This document shows positions 8,776-16,714 of a stretch of DNA of 64,000 nt, one piece after another. The notes under the pieces are model-generated. The model was not told the origin of the DNA and did not search any database. It was given only the letters and a program-made list of their open reading frames with translations. The DNA is from Neorhizobium sp. UBA3556. GTDB lineage: Bacteria; Pseudomonadota; Alphaproteobacteria; Rhizobiales; Rhizobiaceae. Made by a program: the position numbers and the translations under genes. The stretch's first letter is position 1. The number at the start of each line of letters is the position of its first letter. Location of the stretch: the NCBI GenBank assembly GCA_002376235.1, contig DFNX01000010.1:62001-126000 (forward strand), in the 5' to 3' direction.

Positions 8776-9699
8776 TTAGCGGATGCCTTTGGACGACAGG
8801 TCGATAACCTGTTCTGCCGTTTCCTTGGTCACGAGGTTCGGACCGGAGGCAACGTCCCCACCGGGGATCAGACCATATTGCGCATTCAATGCCAGGAATG
8901 AGACCGGCAGATAGCCCTGCAGGTATTGCTGCTGATCGATGGAGAATGCCGCCTTGCCGTCTGCGATATCCTTCAGGAAGCCGGCCGACATGTCGAAGGT
9001 GGAGATCAGCACGTCATCGCGGCCGAGCGCCTGTGCGGCCTTCACTGCAGGTTCGCCGACCAGCGACGCGTTGAGCGACAGCACGACATTGACGTCCTTG
9101 TCGGACTCAAGAGCAGCGCGAACCTTCGACTCGACTTCCGTCGGGTCATTGGTAGTCGGCAACACCGTCACCTGCTTGCCAAAGCCTTCGGTAAAGCCGG
9201 CACAACGCAGGTCGAGCGAGACATTGCCGACTTCCTGGTTGACGCAGATGGCCTTTTTGCCGCCCATTTCCGCTAGCCGCGCACCGGCAACCTTGCCGGC
9301 ATCGAACTCCGACTGACCGACATGCAACTTAGCGCCGAGCTTATGGGCAACGTCGGAGCCGGAATTCATGGAAATGACCGGAATACCGGCTTCCACGGCG
9401 CGCTTGATCGCCGGGCCGAGCGCATCGGCATCCGGGATCGAAACGACCAGCCCATCAGGATCCTGATTGACGGCTGCGTCGATTAGTTGGCCCATCGCCA
9501 CCATGTCGAAGGTCTCAGGCGAGCGGAACTCGACATTGACGCCGGTATCCTTGGCGGCCTTTTCGGCACCGTTCTTGACCACCGACCAGAACGGATCGTT
9601 GGCCTGGCCGTGTGCTACCACGATGATATCCGTGGCGAGCACAGGGCTAGCGGCAGCAACGAGTGCGACCGTTGCTGCTGCTGCAAGCAATTTCTTCAT
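8776..9699 (-). CDS. Periplasmic sugar/inositol-binding protein of the ABC transporter
   Basis: A 307-residue periplasmic binding protein of the RbsB/LacI-like fold (Peripla_BP_4). The signal peptide MKKLLAAAATVALVAAASP ends at about residue 22 (VLA|TD). The start is set by a strong GGGAGGAAG site; the reading frame is open 46 codons further upstream, but that extension destroys the signal peptide. It lies 76 bp, including a hairpin, before the permease gene and follows iolG. myo-Inositol is the likely ligand because of context. Confidence 0.92.
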   Translation of the reverse strand: MKKLLAAAATVALVAAASPVLATDIIVVAHGQANDPFWSVVKNGAEKAAKDTGVNVEFRSPETFDMVAMGQLIDAAVNQDPDGLVVSIPDADALGPAIKRAVEAGIPVISMNSGSDVAHKLGAKLHVGQSEFDAGKVAGARLAEMGGKKAICVNQEVGNVSLDLRCAGFTEGFGKQVTVLPTTNDPTEVESKVRAALESDKDVNVVLSLNASLVGEPAVKAAQALGRDDVLISTFDMSAGFLKDIADGKAAFSIDQQQYLQGYLPVSFLALNAQYGLIPGGDVASGPNLVTKETAEQVIDLSSKGIR

Positions 9700-9847
9700 G
9701 ACTTCCTCCCAGTTGAGTTCAAAAGCGCCACTCCCAGGCGCCCCGTCCATCCGATCATGCGGGACCGGAACCGATAGTCTGCGGCACACTCCCCTGCTCC
9801 GCAGCGATCTTTTTGGCGTGCCGGCACAGACCGTCACGCTCGACCCA

Positions 9848-10837
9848 TCAGGCTAATGAAACCGGTTGACCGGATTTCACCGATTGGGTCGCAGCCTCGG
9901 CAAGTGCGAGTGCAGCGACGCCATCCTTGAGCGAAACCGGATTGGCTGCCCCATCCAGGATAGCCGCCACAAACGCATTCCACTCTGACGCATAGGCGCG
10001 CATATAGCGCTCAAGAAAAAAGAACTCGGGCTTGGCGCTGGTGACGCCCTGTTTGGTTGCTTTGGATACCGTATTTTCCAGCACATTACCGGCAGACAAC
10101 AGCCCTTCCGAACCAAGGATTTCTACACGCTGGTCATAACCGTAGACGGCTCGACGGCTGTTCTTGATCACGGCGATACGACCATCGGCATAGGTGAGCG
10201 TCACCACTGCCGTATCGACATCGCCGGCCTTGCCGATCTCCGGATCGACGATCGAGGTACCGGCGGCATGAACCGTTTTGGGCGCATCACCCATCAAAAA
10301 GTTCGCCATGTCGAAATCGTGGATCATCATATCGCGGAACAGTCCTCCGGATACTTTGACATAAGCTACCGGCGGCGGGCCCGGATCGAATGAGGTGATA
10401 GAGAGAAGCTCCGGCTTTCCAATCTCACCCGCGGTTATGGAGGCCTTGATCGCAGAAAAGTTCGGATCAAAACGGCGGTTGAAACCGATCATCACGGGCA
10501 CGCCAGTCCCTTCCACCGAATTGAGGCAGCGCTGCGCCCGCTCCAGCGAAAGATCGACAGGCTTTTCGCACAACACGGCCTTGCCGGCCGCAGTCGCCTT
10601 TTCGATAAGGTCCGAATGGGTATCGGTCGAGGTGGCAATCAGCACGGCATCGATTGACGCATCCGCCAGTATTGCCTCCGAACTGATAGCCTTTGCGCCA
10701 TAAGCATCAGCCAGTGACCGGGCTGCATCCTCGTTTACATCCGACACGGCAACCAGCTGGCTGCGGGCGTGATTGGCAATATTGATGGCATGCACACGGC
10801 CAATACGGCCCGCGCCGAGCAATCCGATTTTCAGCAC
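9848..10837 (-). CDS. iolG: Inositol 2-dehydrogenase IolG
   Basis: Oxidises myo-inositol to 2-keto-myo-inositol with NAD+, the first catabolic step. The 329-residue protein has the Rossmann motif GLLGAGRIGRVHA, the catalytic-lysine motif CEKPVDL and the block GGLFRDMMIHDFDMA containing the conserved Asp/His pair. The start codon is GTG, preceded by GGGAGGAAT. It is the first gene of the operon, and its upstream region carries two copies of a 16-bp palindrome shared with the divergent LacI-type gene. Confidence 0.93.
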   Translation of the reverse strand: MLKIGLLGAGRIGRVHAINIANHARSQLVAVSDVNEDAARSLADAYGAKAISSEAILADASIDAVLIATSTDTHSDLIEKATAAGKAVLCEKPVDLSLERAQRCLNSVEGTGVPVMIGFNRRFDPNFSAIKASITAGEIGKPELLSITSFDPGPPPVAYVKVSGGLFRDMMIHDFDMANFLMGDAPKTVHAAGTSIVDPEIGKAGDVDTAVVTLTYADGRIAVIKNSRRAVYGYDQRVEILGSEGLLSAGNVLENTVSKATKQGVTSAKPEFFFLERYMRAYASEWNAFVAAILDGAANPVSLKDGVAALALAEAATQSVKSGQPVSLA

Positions 10838-10892
10838 TCTATTCCTCCCAAAAGGCAGCTCCCGACCGCCTTGGAATTGAACATTGCAAGTT

Positions 10893-10908
10893 TTGCTCCC
10901 GCGAGCAA
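10893..10908. promoter_or_regulatory. Palindromic operator copy 1
   Basis: TTGCTCCCGCGAGCAA, a TTGCTC-N4-GAGCAA dyad of the type bound by LacI-family dimers. It lies 56 bp upstream of the iolG GTG, in the intergenic region shared with the divergent regulator gene. An identical copy sits 23 bp away. Binding by the neighbouring LacI-type protein is inferred. Confidence 0.8.
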
Positions 10909-10915
10909 TAGCATT

Positions 10916-10931
10916 TTGCTCCCGCGAGCAA
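10916..10931. promoter_or_regulatory. Palindromic operator copy 2
   Basis: An exact second copy of TTGCTCCCGCGAGCAA. Here the symmetry extends further (ATTTTGCTC...GAGCAAAAT), giving about 22 bp of dyad. The centre-to-centre distance of 23 bp to copy 1 is about two helical turns, which favours two dimers on the same face of the DNA. Confidence 0.8.
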
Positions 10932-11005
10932 AATTAATTTCAGAGATATCGAAAAAAACGTTATGTATGGCGAGAACCGATGTCTGACGGATGCGGAAGA
11001 TTGCA

Positions 11006-12028
11006 ATGCCGGACGAGAAGAAGCCCGCTTTTGCGGGAAACATCACCGCCGACGATGTGGCAGCCGAGGCCGGGGTCTCGCGCTGGACGGTTAACCGGGC
11101 CTTCCGCAAGGATGCTTCGATCTCTTCAAAGAGCCTGGAAAAAGTGCGGATTGCTGCCGAACGACTGGGTTACGTGCCGGACCTTCGTGCTGCAAGCCTT
11201 GCCTCCGACCGCTCTAATCTCGTGGCTTTGCTGATCGACGACTTCGCAAATCCACACAAGCTGGTCATGATGGAGCGGTTGACGCGTATCTTGCGCCGCG
11301 AGGGCTGGGATATTCTGCTCGTCAACACGCTGGACCGAGCCGATGCCGGCCATGCGCTTCTCAACGCCAGCCAGCGCCGGGTCGATGCTGTCATTCTTAT
11401 CGGCATCCAGTTCGACGACGAGGTTTTGGACACGGCGCTGCACGCTCGCCGGTTTCGTAAGCTGATCATCTTCGCGCGCACCTCGCGCAATCCGAATACG
11501 ATCTCGATTGCGGTAGATGACGTTCATGCGATGAAGGAAATCGCCAATTACGTGCATGAGCGCGGTTTTCGCAGGCCTATGTTTCTGGCGGGCCCGCGTA
11601 CTTCGTCTGCACATCTGCTGCGCAAGGAGACGTTCGTCGATTACTGGCGCCAACATTTCGGCAGCGAGCCTGAGACCGTTTCCGTGTCGGCTTACGATCC
11701 GACCCTTGCTGCGGATATAGTCGAAAACACACTCGCCGGCCGCAACAAGGCGACGCTGCCGGATATCCTCGTCTGCGAAAATGACGCGCTCGCCATCGGC
11801 GCCACCGATGTCATCCGTCATAAGCTCGGCCTGCGTATTCCGCAGGACATAGCGATTACCGGTTTCGATGACGTACCACAGGCGGAGGGCGCCAATTATC
11901 GCCTCACCACATATCGCCAGCCGCTCACGGATATGGCCGAGTACCTCGTAAAAGTTCTCGGCAGCGAGGAAGATCGGGATTTCGACCGGCTATTCCAGGG
12001 AACGCTGATGATCCGCGACAGCGCGTGA
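11006..12028 (+). CDS. LacI-family transcriptional regulator of the inositol operon
   Basis: A DNA-binding repressor with a LacI-type helix-turn-helix near the N-terminus (ITADDVAAEAGVSRWTVNRAF, about residues 13-33), followed by a periplasmic-binding-protein-like sensor domain ending in ITGFDDVPQAE and LTTYRQPL. The start used here (MPDEKK) has GGAAGA five bases upstream; an in-frame ATG at 10991 would add five residues but lacks a good ribosome site. It is divergent from iolG with two identical operators between them. Known rhizobial IolR regulators are RpiR-type, so a LacI-type regulator here is notable. Its inducer is probably inositol or an early intermediate, which is inferred. Confidence 0.9.
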   Translation: MPDEKKPAFAGNITADDVAAEAGVSRWTVNRAFRKDASISSKSLEKVRIAAERLGYVPDLRAASLASDRSNLVALLIDDFANPHKLVMMERLTRILRREGWDILLVNTLDRADAGHALLNASQRRVDAVILIGIQFDDEVLDTALHARRFRKLIIFARTSRNPNTISIAVDDVHAMKEIANYVHERGFRRPMFLAGPRTSSAHLLRKETFVDYWRQHFGSEPETVSVSAYDPTLAADIVENTLAGRNKATLPDILVCENDALAIGATDVIRHKLGLRIPQDIAITGFDDVPQAEGANYRLTTYRQPLTDMAEYLVKVLGSEEDRDFDRLFQGTLMIRDSA

Positions 12029-12059
12029 CGCCGCCCACCTTGCGGCGAACGGCGTCACG
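12024..12059. terminator. Hairpin between convergent lacI-type and yhjX-like genes
   Basis: CGTGACGCCG at 12024-12033 pairs perfectly with CGGCGTCACG at 12050-12059. It overlaps the stop codon of the regulator gene and sits between convergent genes. There is no clear T-run, so termination efficiency is uncertain. Confidence 0.5.
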
Positions 12060-12077
12060 ATTGATGGTCCTTCAGCT

Positions 12078-13277
12078 TCAGTGGGCTGCTGCAGTCGTTA
12101 CCTTGTTCGACAGACTTGGCCACAGGCTGATCGAGCACAGCAGCGAGGCGAACAGCAGCAGAAGCGACAGATAGAAAGTCGGCAGGAAGCCACCCAGCGC
12201 AAACGAGACAATCGAGCCGATGACGCTGCCGATGCCGAAGCCGAGGTAGATCAGGCCGTAATTCCGGGCGAGGTTGGCTAGGCCGAAGAAATCACTGACC
12301 AGCCCGGGATAGACGGTAATGGTGCCGCCGAACGAGAAGGCGACGCAGGCGACCGCAAAGAAGAACGAGTATTCGTTCAGAGGTACGAAGAGCAGCATTG
12401 CCATGCCGGTCAGAGCACAGCCGATGGCTATGCTTATGATGTGAATGCGGGCGATCCTGTCCGAAAGGACGCCAAGAACCAGGCGGCCAAGGAGGTTTGC
12501 TGCGGCGATGATGGCGACCGTATCGGCTGCAACCGAACCCGAGAGGCCGACATAACGCTCGCCGACATCCTTTGCGACACCGATCAGGTAGAGGCCGCTC
12601 ATGCAAACGGCCAGGAACATCAGAGCCAGCAGCCAGTATCTCGGCTGGCGGACAGCCTCGGCCAGCGTGTAATCCTTGGCACCACCGCCGACGGTTTGCG
12701 CGCTTGCCTGAGGAGCCTCGCTGATCAAAAGCGCACCACCGACGACCAATGTCAGTGCTGCGATTGCCCAGATGCCAAAAGCGCTCTCCATGCCGAAACG
12801 GTTGATCAGTTCCAGGTTCAGATATTTGAAGCCGAGACTGCCGAGACCATAGGCGCCGATTGCAAAGGCCGAAGCCAGCCCCTTACGCTCGGGGAACCAC
12901 TTGACGCAATTCGACAAGGTCAGGAGGTAGCCTGCACCATCAGCCGCCCCGACGAGGAGGCCGCCATAAATGTAAAGCAGCGTGAGATTGCTTGCGGTCG
13001 AGGTGAGATAAAGGCCAAGACCGAGGACGAGGCCTGCTGTGATTGCAACGGTGCGCAGACCGAATTTTTCCTGCAGGCGGCCCGACAATGACGAACCGAC
13101 GGCGAGCGCCAGGCTTAAGAGACCGAAGGTAAAAGCAACCTGGGTGAGCGGCTCCGACAATTTCGACGATAGCCCCTCGTTGAAAAGGCTCCAAGTGTAG
13201 ACCGAGCCGAGGCCGAACTGGCACAAAATGGTGCCGACAAGTGTGCAATAACGCTTTGAATTGGAAAGAGCGGTCAT
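12078..13277 (-). CDS. yhjX: YhjX-like MFS pyruvate transporter
   Basis: A 399-residue, 12-helix major-facilitator protein of the oxalate/formate-antiporter subfamily. It matches E. coli YhjX closely in remembered signature blocks: GSVYTWSLFN near residue 24, LVGAADGAGYLLTLSNC near 110, KWFPERKGL and AFAIGAYGLGSLGFK. YhjX is induced by extracellular pyruvate through YpdA/YpdB and is implicated in pyruvate transport. Here the homologues of YpdB and YpdA lie immediately upstream on the same strand. AAGGAGG precedes the ATG. The 101-bp gap in front holds a direct repeat suited to a LytTR regulator. Confidence 0.88.
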   Translation of the reverse strand: MTALSNSKRYCTLVGTILCQFGLGSVYTWSLFNEGLSSKLSEPLTQVAFTFGLLSLALAVGSSLSGRLQEKFGLRTVAITAGLVLGLGLYLTSTASNLTLLYIYGGLLVGAADGAGYLLTLSNCVKWFPERKGLASAFAIGAYGLGSLGFKYLNLELINRFGMESAFGIWAIAALTLVVGGALLISEAPQASAQTVGGGAKDYTLAEAVRQPRYWLLALMFLAVCMSGLYLIGVAKDVGERYVGLSGSVAADTVAIIAAANLLGRLVLGVLSDRIARIHIISIAIGCALTGMAMLLFVPLNEYSFFFAVACVAFSFGGTITVYPGLVSDFFGLANLARNYGLIYLGFGIGSVIGSIVSFALGGFLPTFYLSLLLLFASLLCSISLWPSLSNKVTTAAAH

Positions 13278-13343
13278 CCGCGTTTCCTCCTTTATGAATA
13301 TGGAGAAAACCTAAGCCGCTCTTTATTACGCCTGTTCGGAAAA

Positions 13344-13373
13344 GGCGTGAACTGCACGATCCCTGGAATGAAC
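13344..13373 (-). promoter_or_regulatory. Candidate LytTR-regulator direct repeat upstream of yhjX-like gene
   Basis: On the minus strand, GTTCATTCC (13373-13365) and GTTCACGCC (13352-13344) repeat with a 21-bp period, the same period as the YpdB direct repeat described upstream of E. coli yhjX (10-bp element, 11-bp spacer). The first copy read as ACCGTTCAT fits the published LytTR consensus at every defined position; the second fits less well. The repeats lie about 70-100 bp upstream of the transporter ATG. Binding is inferred. Confidence 0.6.
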
Positions 13374-13378
13374 GGTGG

Positions 13379-14116
13379 TCAGAGCTGCATGAGCTGCTTG
13401 AACTCTTTCAGATGAGACCGGCTGACCGGAATTTCGACGTCATCGAAATTGTGCAGTTTGATGACATAGGTCCCGTTGAACCAGGGCGAAATCTCGCGAA
13501 TTTTGGCCGTATTGATGCACCATGACCGGTGGCAGCGGAAGAATGTATCCGCCGGGAGCTTTTCGGCAAAATCACCGATACTTGTCGGAATGACAAAATG
13601 CCCTTTGGCAGTATGGACATAGGTCAGCTTTTCGTCGGCGCGAGCGTAATAGATCAGGTCGGCCGGCAACACGAGGATACTATCCTTGCGGGGAATGTTG
13701 ACGGTTCGCTTGGCAGGTACAGGTGGTTGATGCGCCAACTCCGGCAGCACTGCCGAGTTAAGCTGGCTTTCAAGCTTTTTCAGCGTGTTGGCAACACGCT
13801 GCTCGTTGAATGGTTTGAGAATATAGTCGAAGACTTCCAGCTCGAAGGCCTCTGCGGCATGTTCCTTATAGGCAGTGACGATAACAATCTTTGGTGGATT
13901 GGCCTGTTTGTACAGGGTACGCGCCAAGGTCATCCCGTCGATCGACGGAATGTTGATGTCGAGGAACACGACGTCGAGATCGTTCTCCTGCATATAGCGA
14001 AGGGCTGCCAGGCCATCCTCCTGCGTGGCGACAACTTCGATGGAACTGTGGCTTTCAATCAGCCATTTCAGTTCGTCACGCGCCAGATATTCGTCCTCGA
14101 CGATCAGGGCCTTCAT
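13379..14116 (-). CDS. ypdB: YpdB-like LytTR response regulator
   Basis: A 245-residue response regulator. The receiver domain (residues 1-120) carries the acidic pair in VEDEY, phospho-acceptor Asp53 in VFLDINIPS and Lys101 in ILKPF. The C-terminal LytTR DNA-binding domain (about 140-245) carries FFRCHRSWCIN and KIREISPWFNGTY, which match E. coli YpdB nearly word for word. It overlaps the kinase gene by 4 bp (ATGA), so the two are translationally coupled. Its predicted target is the adjacent transporter gene. Confidence 0.93.
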   Translation of the reverse strand: MKALIVEDEYLARDELKWLIESHSSIEVVATQEDGLAALRYMQENDLDVVFLDINIPSIDGMTLARTLYKQANPPKIVIVTAYKEHAAEAFELEVFDYILKPFNEQRVANTLKKLESQLNSAVLPELAHQPPVPAKRTVNIPRKDSILVLPADLIYYARADEKLTYVHTAKGHFVIPTSIGDFAEKLPADTFFRCHRSWCINTAKIREISPWFNGTYVIKLHNFDDVEIPVSRSHLKEFKQLMQL

Positions 14117-15768
14117 GCTGCATCCCCGCTTTCGAGCGGCAGGTCGAAACTGACCGAAGTGCCGGGTTCAAGTCTCTGGATGTTTAGCCCTTTGCCATGG
14201 AGCAACTTCAACCGCTCATTCACATTCATCAACCCGATCCGGTCGCGCACAGCCTCGCCATTGGCAACTGCTTTGATCACTTCAGGATCAATGCCTTCAC
14301 CCGTATCACGAACGATGACACTGACCCGATCGGCCAGGCGTTTAACCGCGATATGAACTTCGCCCGGACGCGGCTGTGACTGGATGCCATGCAGGATGGC
14401 GTTCTCAACAAGCGGCTGGAGCGTCAGGCTCGGTATATCGATATTCACATCGTCTATGTCGAAAACGACCGTCAGTTTGGGGCCGAAACGCGCCTGTTCG
14501 ATCGCCACATAGTCGCGTACCTGCCGCAGTTCGTCCTGAATATCGATCATGCCATCGCTGAGCGACAGGTTCTGGCGCAGATAATCCGCGAGTTTGGCGA
14601 TAACCTGCCGTGCTTCGTCCGGCCGAAGGCGAACAAGAGACGAGATCGCGTTGAGCGCATTAAAGAGGAAATGCGGATTGATCTTGCTCTGAAGTGCCCG
14701 GAATTCCGCCTTAGCCGCCATTTCGCGCAAGGCCTTCACACGCGAAAGCTCTATTTGCGTGGAGATCAGCTGCGACAGGCCAACGCCGAGCTCACGAAGC
14801 GAATCAGTAATCATGTCCGGCTTGGTGAAGAAGATCTTCAGCGTGCCGGTGACGAGCCCGTTTTCTCGTAAGGGGACAATCGCAACGGAGTGGAAATCCG
14901 CAGCCGGATAGCGCTGCAGATTGTTGTCGACAGTGATGCGGTCGTTGCGGATCGCGTCGGCGGTCAGGTCACTCAGGTGCTTGTGCTTTTGTTCGTCATA
15001 ATATTCGTGACCCTGGCCGACATAGGCGAGGACCGCATTGCGGTCAGTGATCGCCACCGCGTCTGCCTCAAGGCATTCGTGTATGACCTCGCAAACCTTG
15101 GTCAGCGTATCATCCTGCACATTTTGGAAAAATGGCAGAGTACGGTTGGCGATGACAAGTGCGAGCCGCGCCTCATGAGCAGCCGTCAGTTCTTTTTCGT
15201 CCTCGATATCCTGAATGCGCTTGATGATCATGCCCGTACACATGGAACCGATGATCATCGGCCACGCAATCTCCGAGACGATGGCGGCGCCGACGCCGGC
15301 AGGTGCCAACAGGAGGATGAGAAGCATGGTCAGGCATTCGCAGGCCATGCCTGCAAGGCTGCCGGTCAGCCAAAGCCATCTGCGGCGGCCGCGATAATGG
15401 ATCGCCGTCGACAACAGGCCGGCGCAGATGCTGCTGATCAGGCAGGCGGTGGCTGACGGGCCGTGGATATCGATCAGAAAACGGTGCAGGCCGGAAATGA
15501 TGCCGGCAGGGATGCCCACCCAGGGACCAAAGAGAATACCGCCAGACATGATGGCAATGGTGCGAACATTGACCAGCGCGCCCTCGACCGGGATACCCAT
15601 ATAGGTGCCGCCGACAGCAAAGCCGGAAAACAAGGCGGACAGGAAAGCAAGCTCAAGTCCGCTGAGCTTGCCTTTCCAGAGCACGTTCTTGAACAGGCGC
15701 GTGCGCCCGAGAAAGAACAATACCATCAGCATCAAAGCTGCGCGTTCGAAAAGAGCGAGTAAAATCAT
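14113..15768 (-). CDS. ypdA: YpdA-like (LytS-type) sensor histidine kinase
   Basis: A 551-residue membrane sensor. Residues 1 to about 190 form a multi-helix 5TM-5TMR_LYT domain with the IPVEGALVNVRTIAIM block; a GAF-like domain covers about 205-345; the His_kinase box INPHFLFNALN places the phosphorylated His at residue 366; and a HATPase domain follows (LQPLVENAILHG, DTGEGI). This is the LytS/YpdA/BtsS architecture; YpdA is the better match because the partner regulator and transporter are YpdB- and YhjX-like. The ligand in E. coli is external pyruvate; that the same holds here is inferred. Confidence 0.92.
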   Translation of the reverse strand: MILLALFERAALMLMVLFFLGRTRLFKNVLWKGKLSGLELAFLSALFSGFAVGGTYMGIPVEGALVNVRTIAIMSGGILFGPWVGIPAGIISGLHRFLIDIHGPSATACLISSICAGLLSTAIHYRGRRRWLWLTGSLAGMACECLTMLLILLLAPAGVGAAIVSEIAWPMIIGSMCTGMIIKRIQDIEDEKELTAAHEARLALVIANRTLPFFQNVQDDTLTKVCEVIHECLEADAVAITDRNAVLAYVGQGHEYYDEQKHKHLSDLTADAIRNDRITVDNNLQRYPAADFHSVAIVPLRENGLVTGTLKIFFTKPDMITDSLRELGVGLSQLISTQIELSRVKALREMAAKAEFRALQSKINPHFLFNALNAISSLVRLRPDEARQVIAKLADYLRQNLSLSDGMIDIQDELRQVRDYVAIEQARFGPKLTVVFDIDDVNIDIPSLTLQPLVENAILHGIQSQPRPGEVHIAVKRLADRVSVIVRDTGEGIDPEVIKAVANGEAVRDRIGLMNVNERLKLLHGKGLNIQRLEPGTSVSFDLPLESGDAA

Positions 15769-15971
15769 GATGAACCAAAAAACGAGCTGGTTGGCCGAAT
15801 ATCGGCTGCTCTATAAAGCTTCAGGTTATGGATGCCGTAAGATTGTGAACTTTTAGGAATAGATTGAAAACTGCTTGTTCCTGGCCGTAAAGCGCTTGAC
15901 CTTCGCTCGTCAAGATTTACCGTCGGCCGCGCGCGTCTCAATTGCGCTTCGTCTCCGACACGATCGGGCGG
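15769..15971. other. Intergenic region upstream of ypdA-like gene
   Basis: About 200 bp with no convincing gene. It must hold the promoter of the ypdA-ypdB pair and the 3' end of the GntR-type transcript. No strong hairpin with a T-run was noticed. Confidence 0.4.
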
Positions 15972-16601
15972 CTATTTTTGCCGGATATGTTGCTCGATGA
16001 GGGTTTTCAGCCATAGCTCGTCTTTCTGCTCGATGGCATTGACCATCTGGTGATGCTCGGCGGCCGAGACCTCTATTCTCGAACGCGTATGCCACTGCGA
16101 GACAGGTGCCGAGGATGTTCTCTGACGCAATTCCGCAATTACGCTATGCAGTTCCGCGTTTCCGGCAAGATCGACATAAGCGCGGTGGAAGGCAAGATTT
16201 GCCTCATAGAGCTCAAGCACCGTGCCTGAATGAAGCAAGCCCTGAAAGCGGTCGGCCAGCTCCCTGAGAACTGAGACATCCATGGAAGTGGCGCGCGCAA
16301 TCACCTTTCCCGCTATGCCGGTTTCAAGCATGATACGGATCTCGGCGATATCGTCCCACTGCTTTCCATCGCTTAGATAGACATGATATCCGCGATTGGG
16401 GACATGCTCGACGACACGCTTCAAAGCTAGACGATCGAGCGCACGGCGGATTTCGTTGCGGCCGCGGCCATAACGGGTCTCCAGATCGATCTGCTTGAGC
16501 CATGTTCCGGGTGCATATACGCCCGACTGAATATCCTGAAGGATCAATTGAGTAGCATCCCGCTCCTCATCCGTCTCGGTTATCGTCAGAGAACCCGTCA
16601 T
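15972..16601 (-). CDS. GntR-family (FCD-type) transcriptional regulator
   Basis: A predicted 209-residue regulator. The N-terminal winged helix contains LILQDIQSGVYAPGTWLKQIDLE and GRGRNEIRRALDRL; an all-helical FCD effector domain follows, with the metal-ligand-like pattern ANLAFHRAYVDLAGN and AAEHHQMVNAI. The start chosen is the ATG preceded by GAGAG; the frame is open 14 codons upstream without a ribosome site. It is divergent from the M20 amidohydrolase/ABC operon and probably controls it through the palindromes in the shared 113-bp region. Confidence 0.88.
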   Translation of the reverse strand: MTGSLTITETDEERDATQLILQDIQSGVYAPGTWLKQIDLETRYGRGRNEIRRALDRLALKRVVEHVPNRGYHVYLSDGKQWDDIAEIRIMLETGIAGKVIARATSMDVSVLRELADRFQGLLHSGTVLELYEANLAFHRAYVDLAGNAELHSVIAELRQRTSSAPVSQWHTRSRIEVSAAEHHQMVNAIEQKDELWLKTLIEQHIRQK

Positions 16602-16679
16602 CACCACTCTCAAAATCTGCGCGTCTGCACAATAAATAATCAAAAAGAAATGTTGCGCAAATGTTATTCCGTAAATAGG

Positions 16680-16704
16680 ATTGGTACCAATTTTGTCAAC
16701 AAAA
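16680..16704. promoter_or_regulatory. Twin palindromes between GntR gene and M20/ABC operon
   Basis: ATTGGTACCAAT (16680-16691) is a perfect 12-bp dyad of the TGGTACCA kind seen for FCD-type GntR regulators. It runs directly into a second dyad, TTTTGT-CA-ACAAAA (16691-16704), just 10 bp before the amidohydrolase ATG. The position near the start suggests repression. Binding by the divergent GntR protein is inferred. Confidence 0.6.
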
Positions 16705-16714
16705 GACCGATAGT

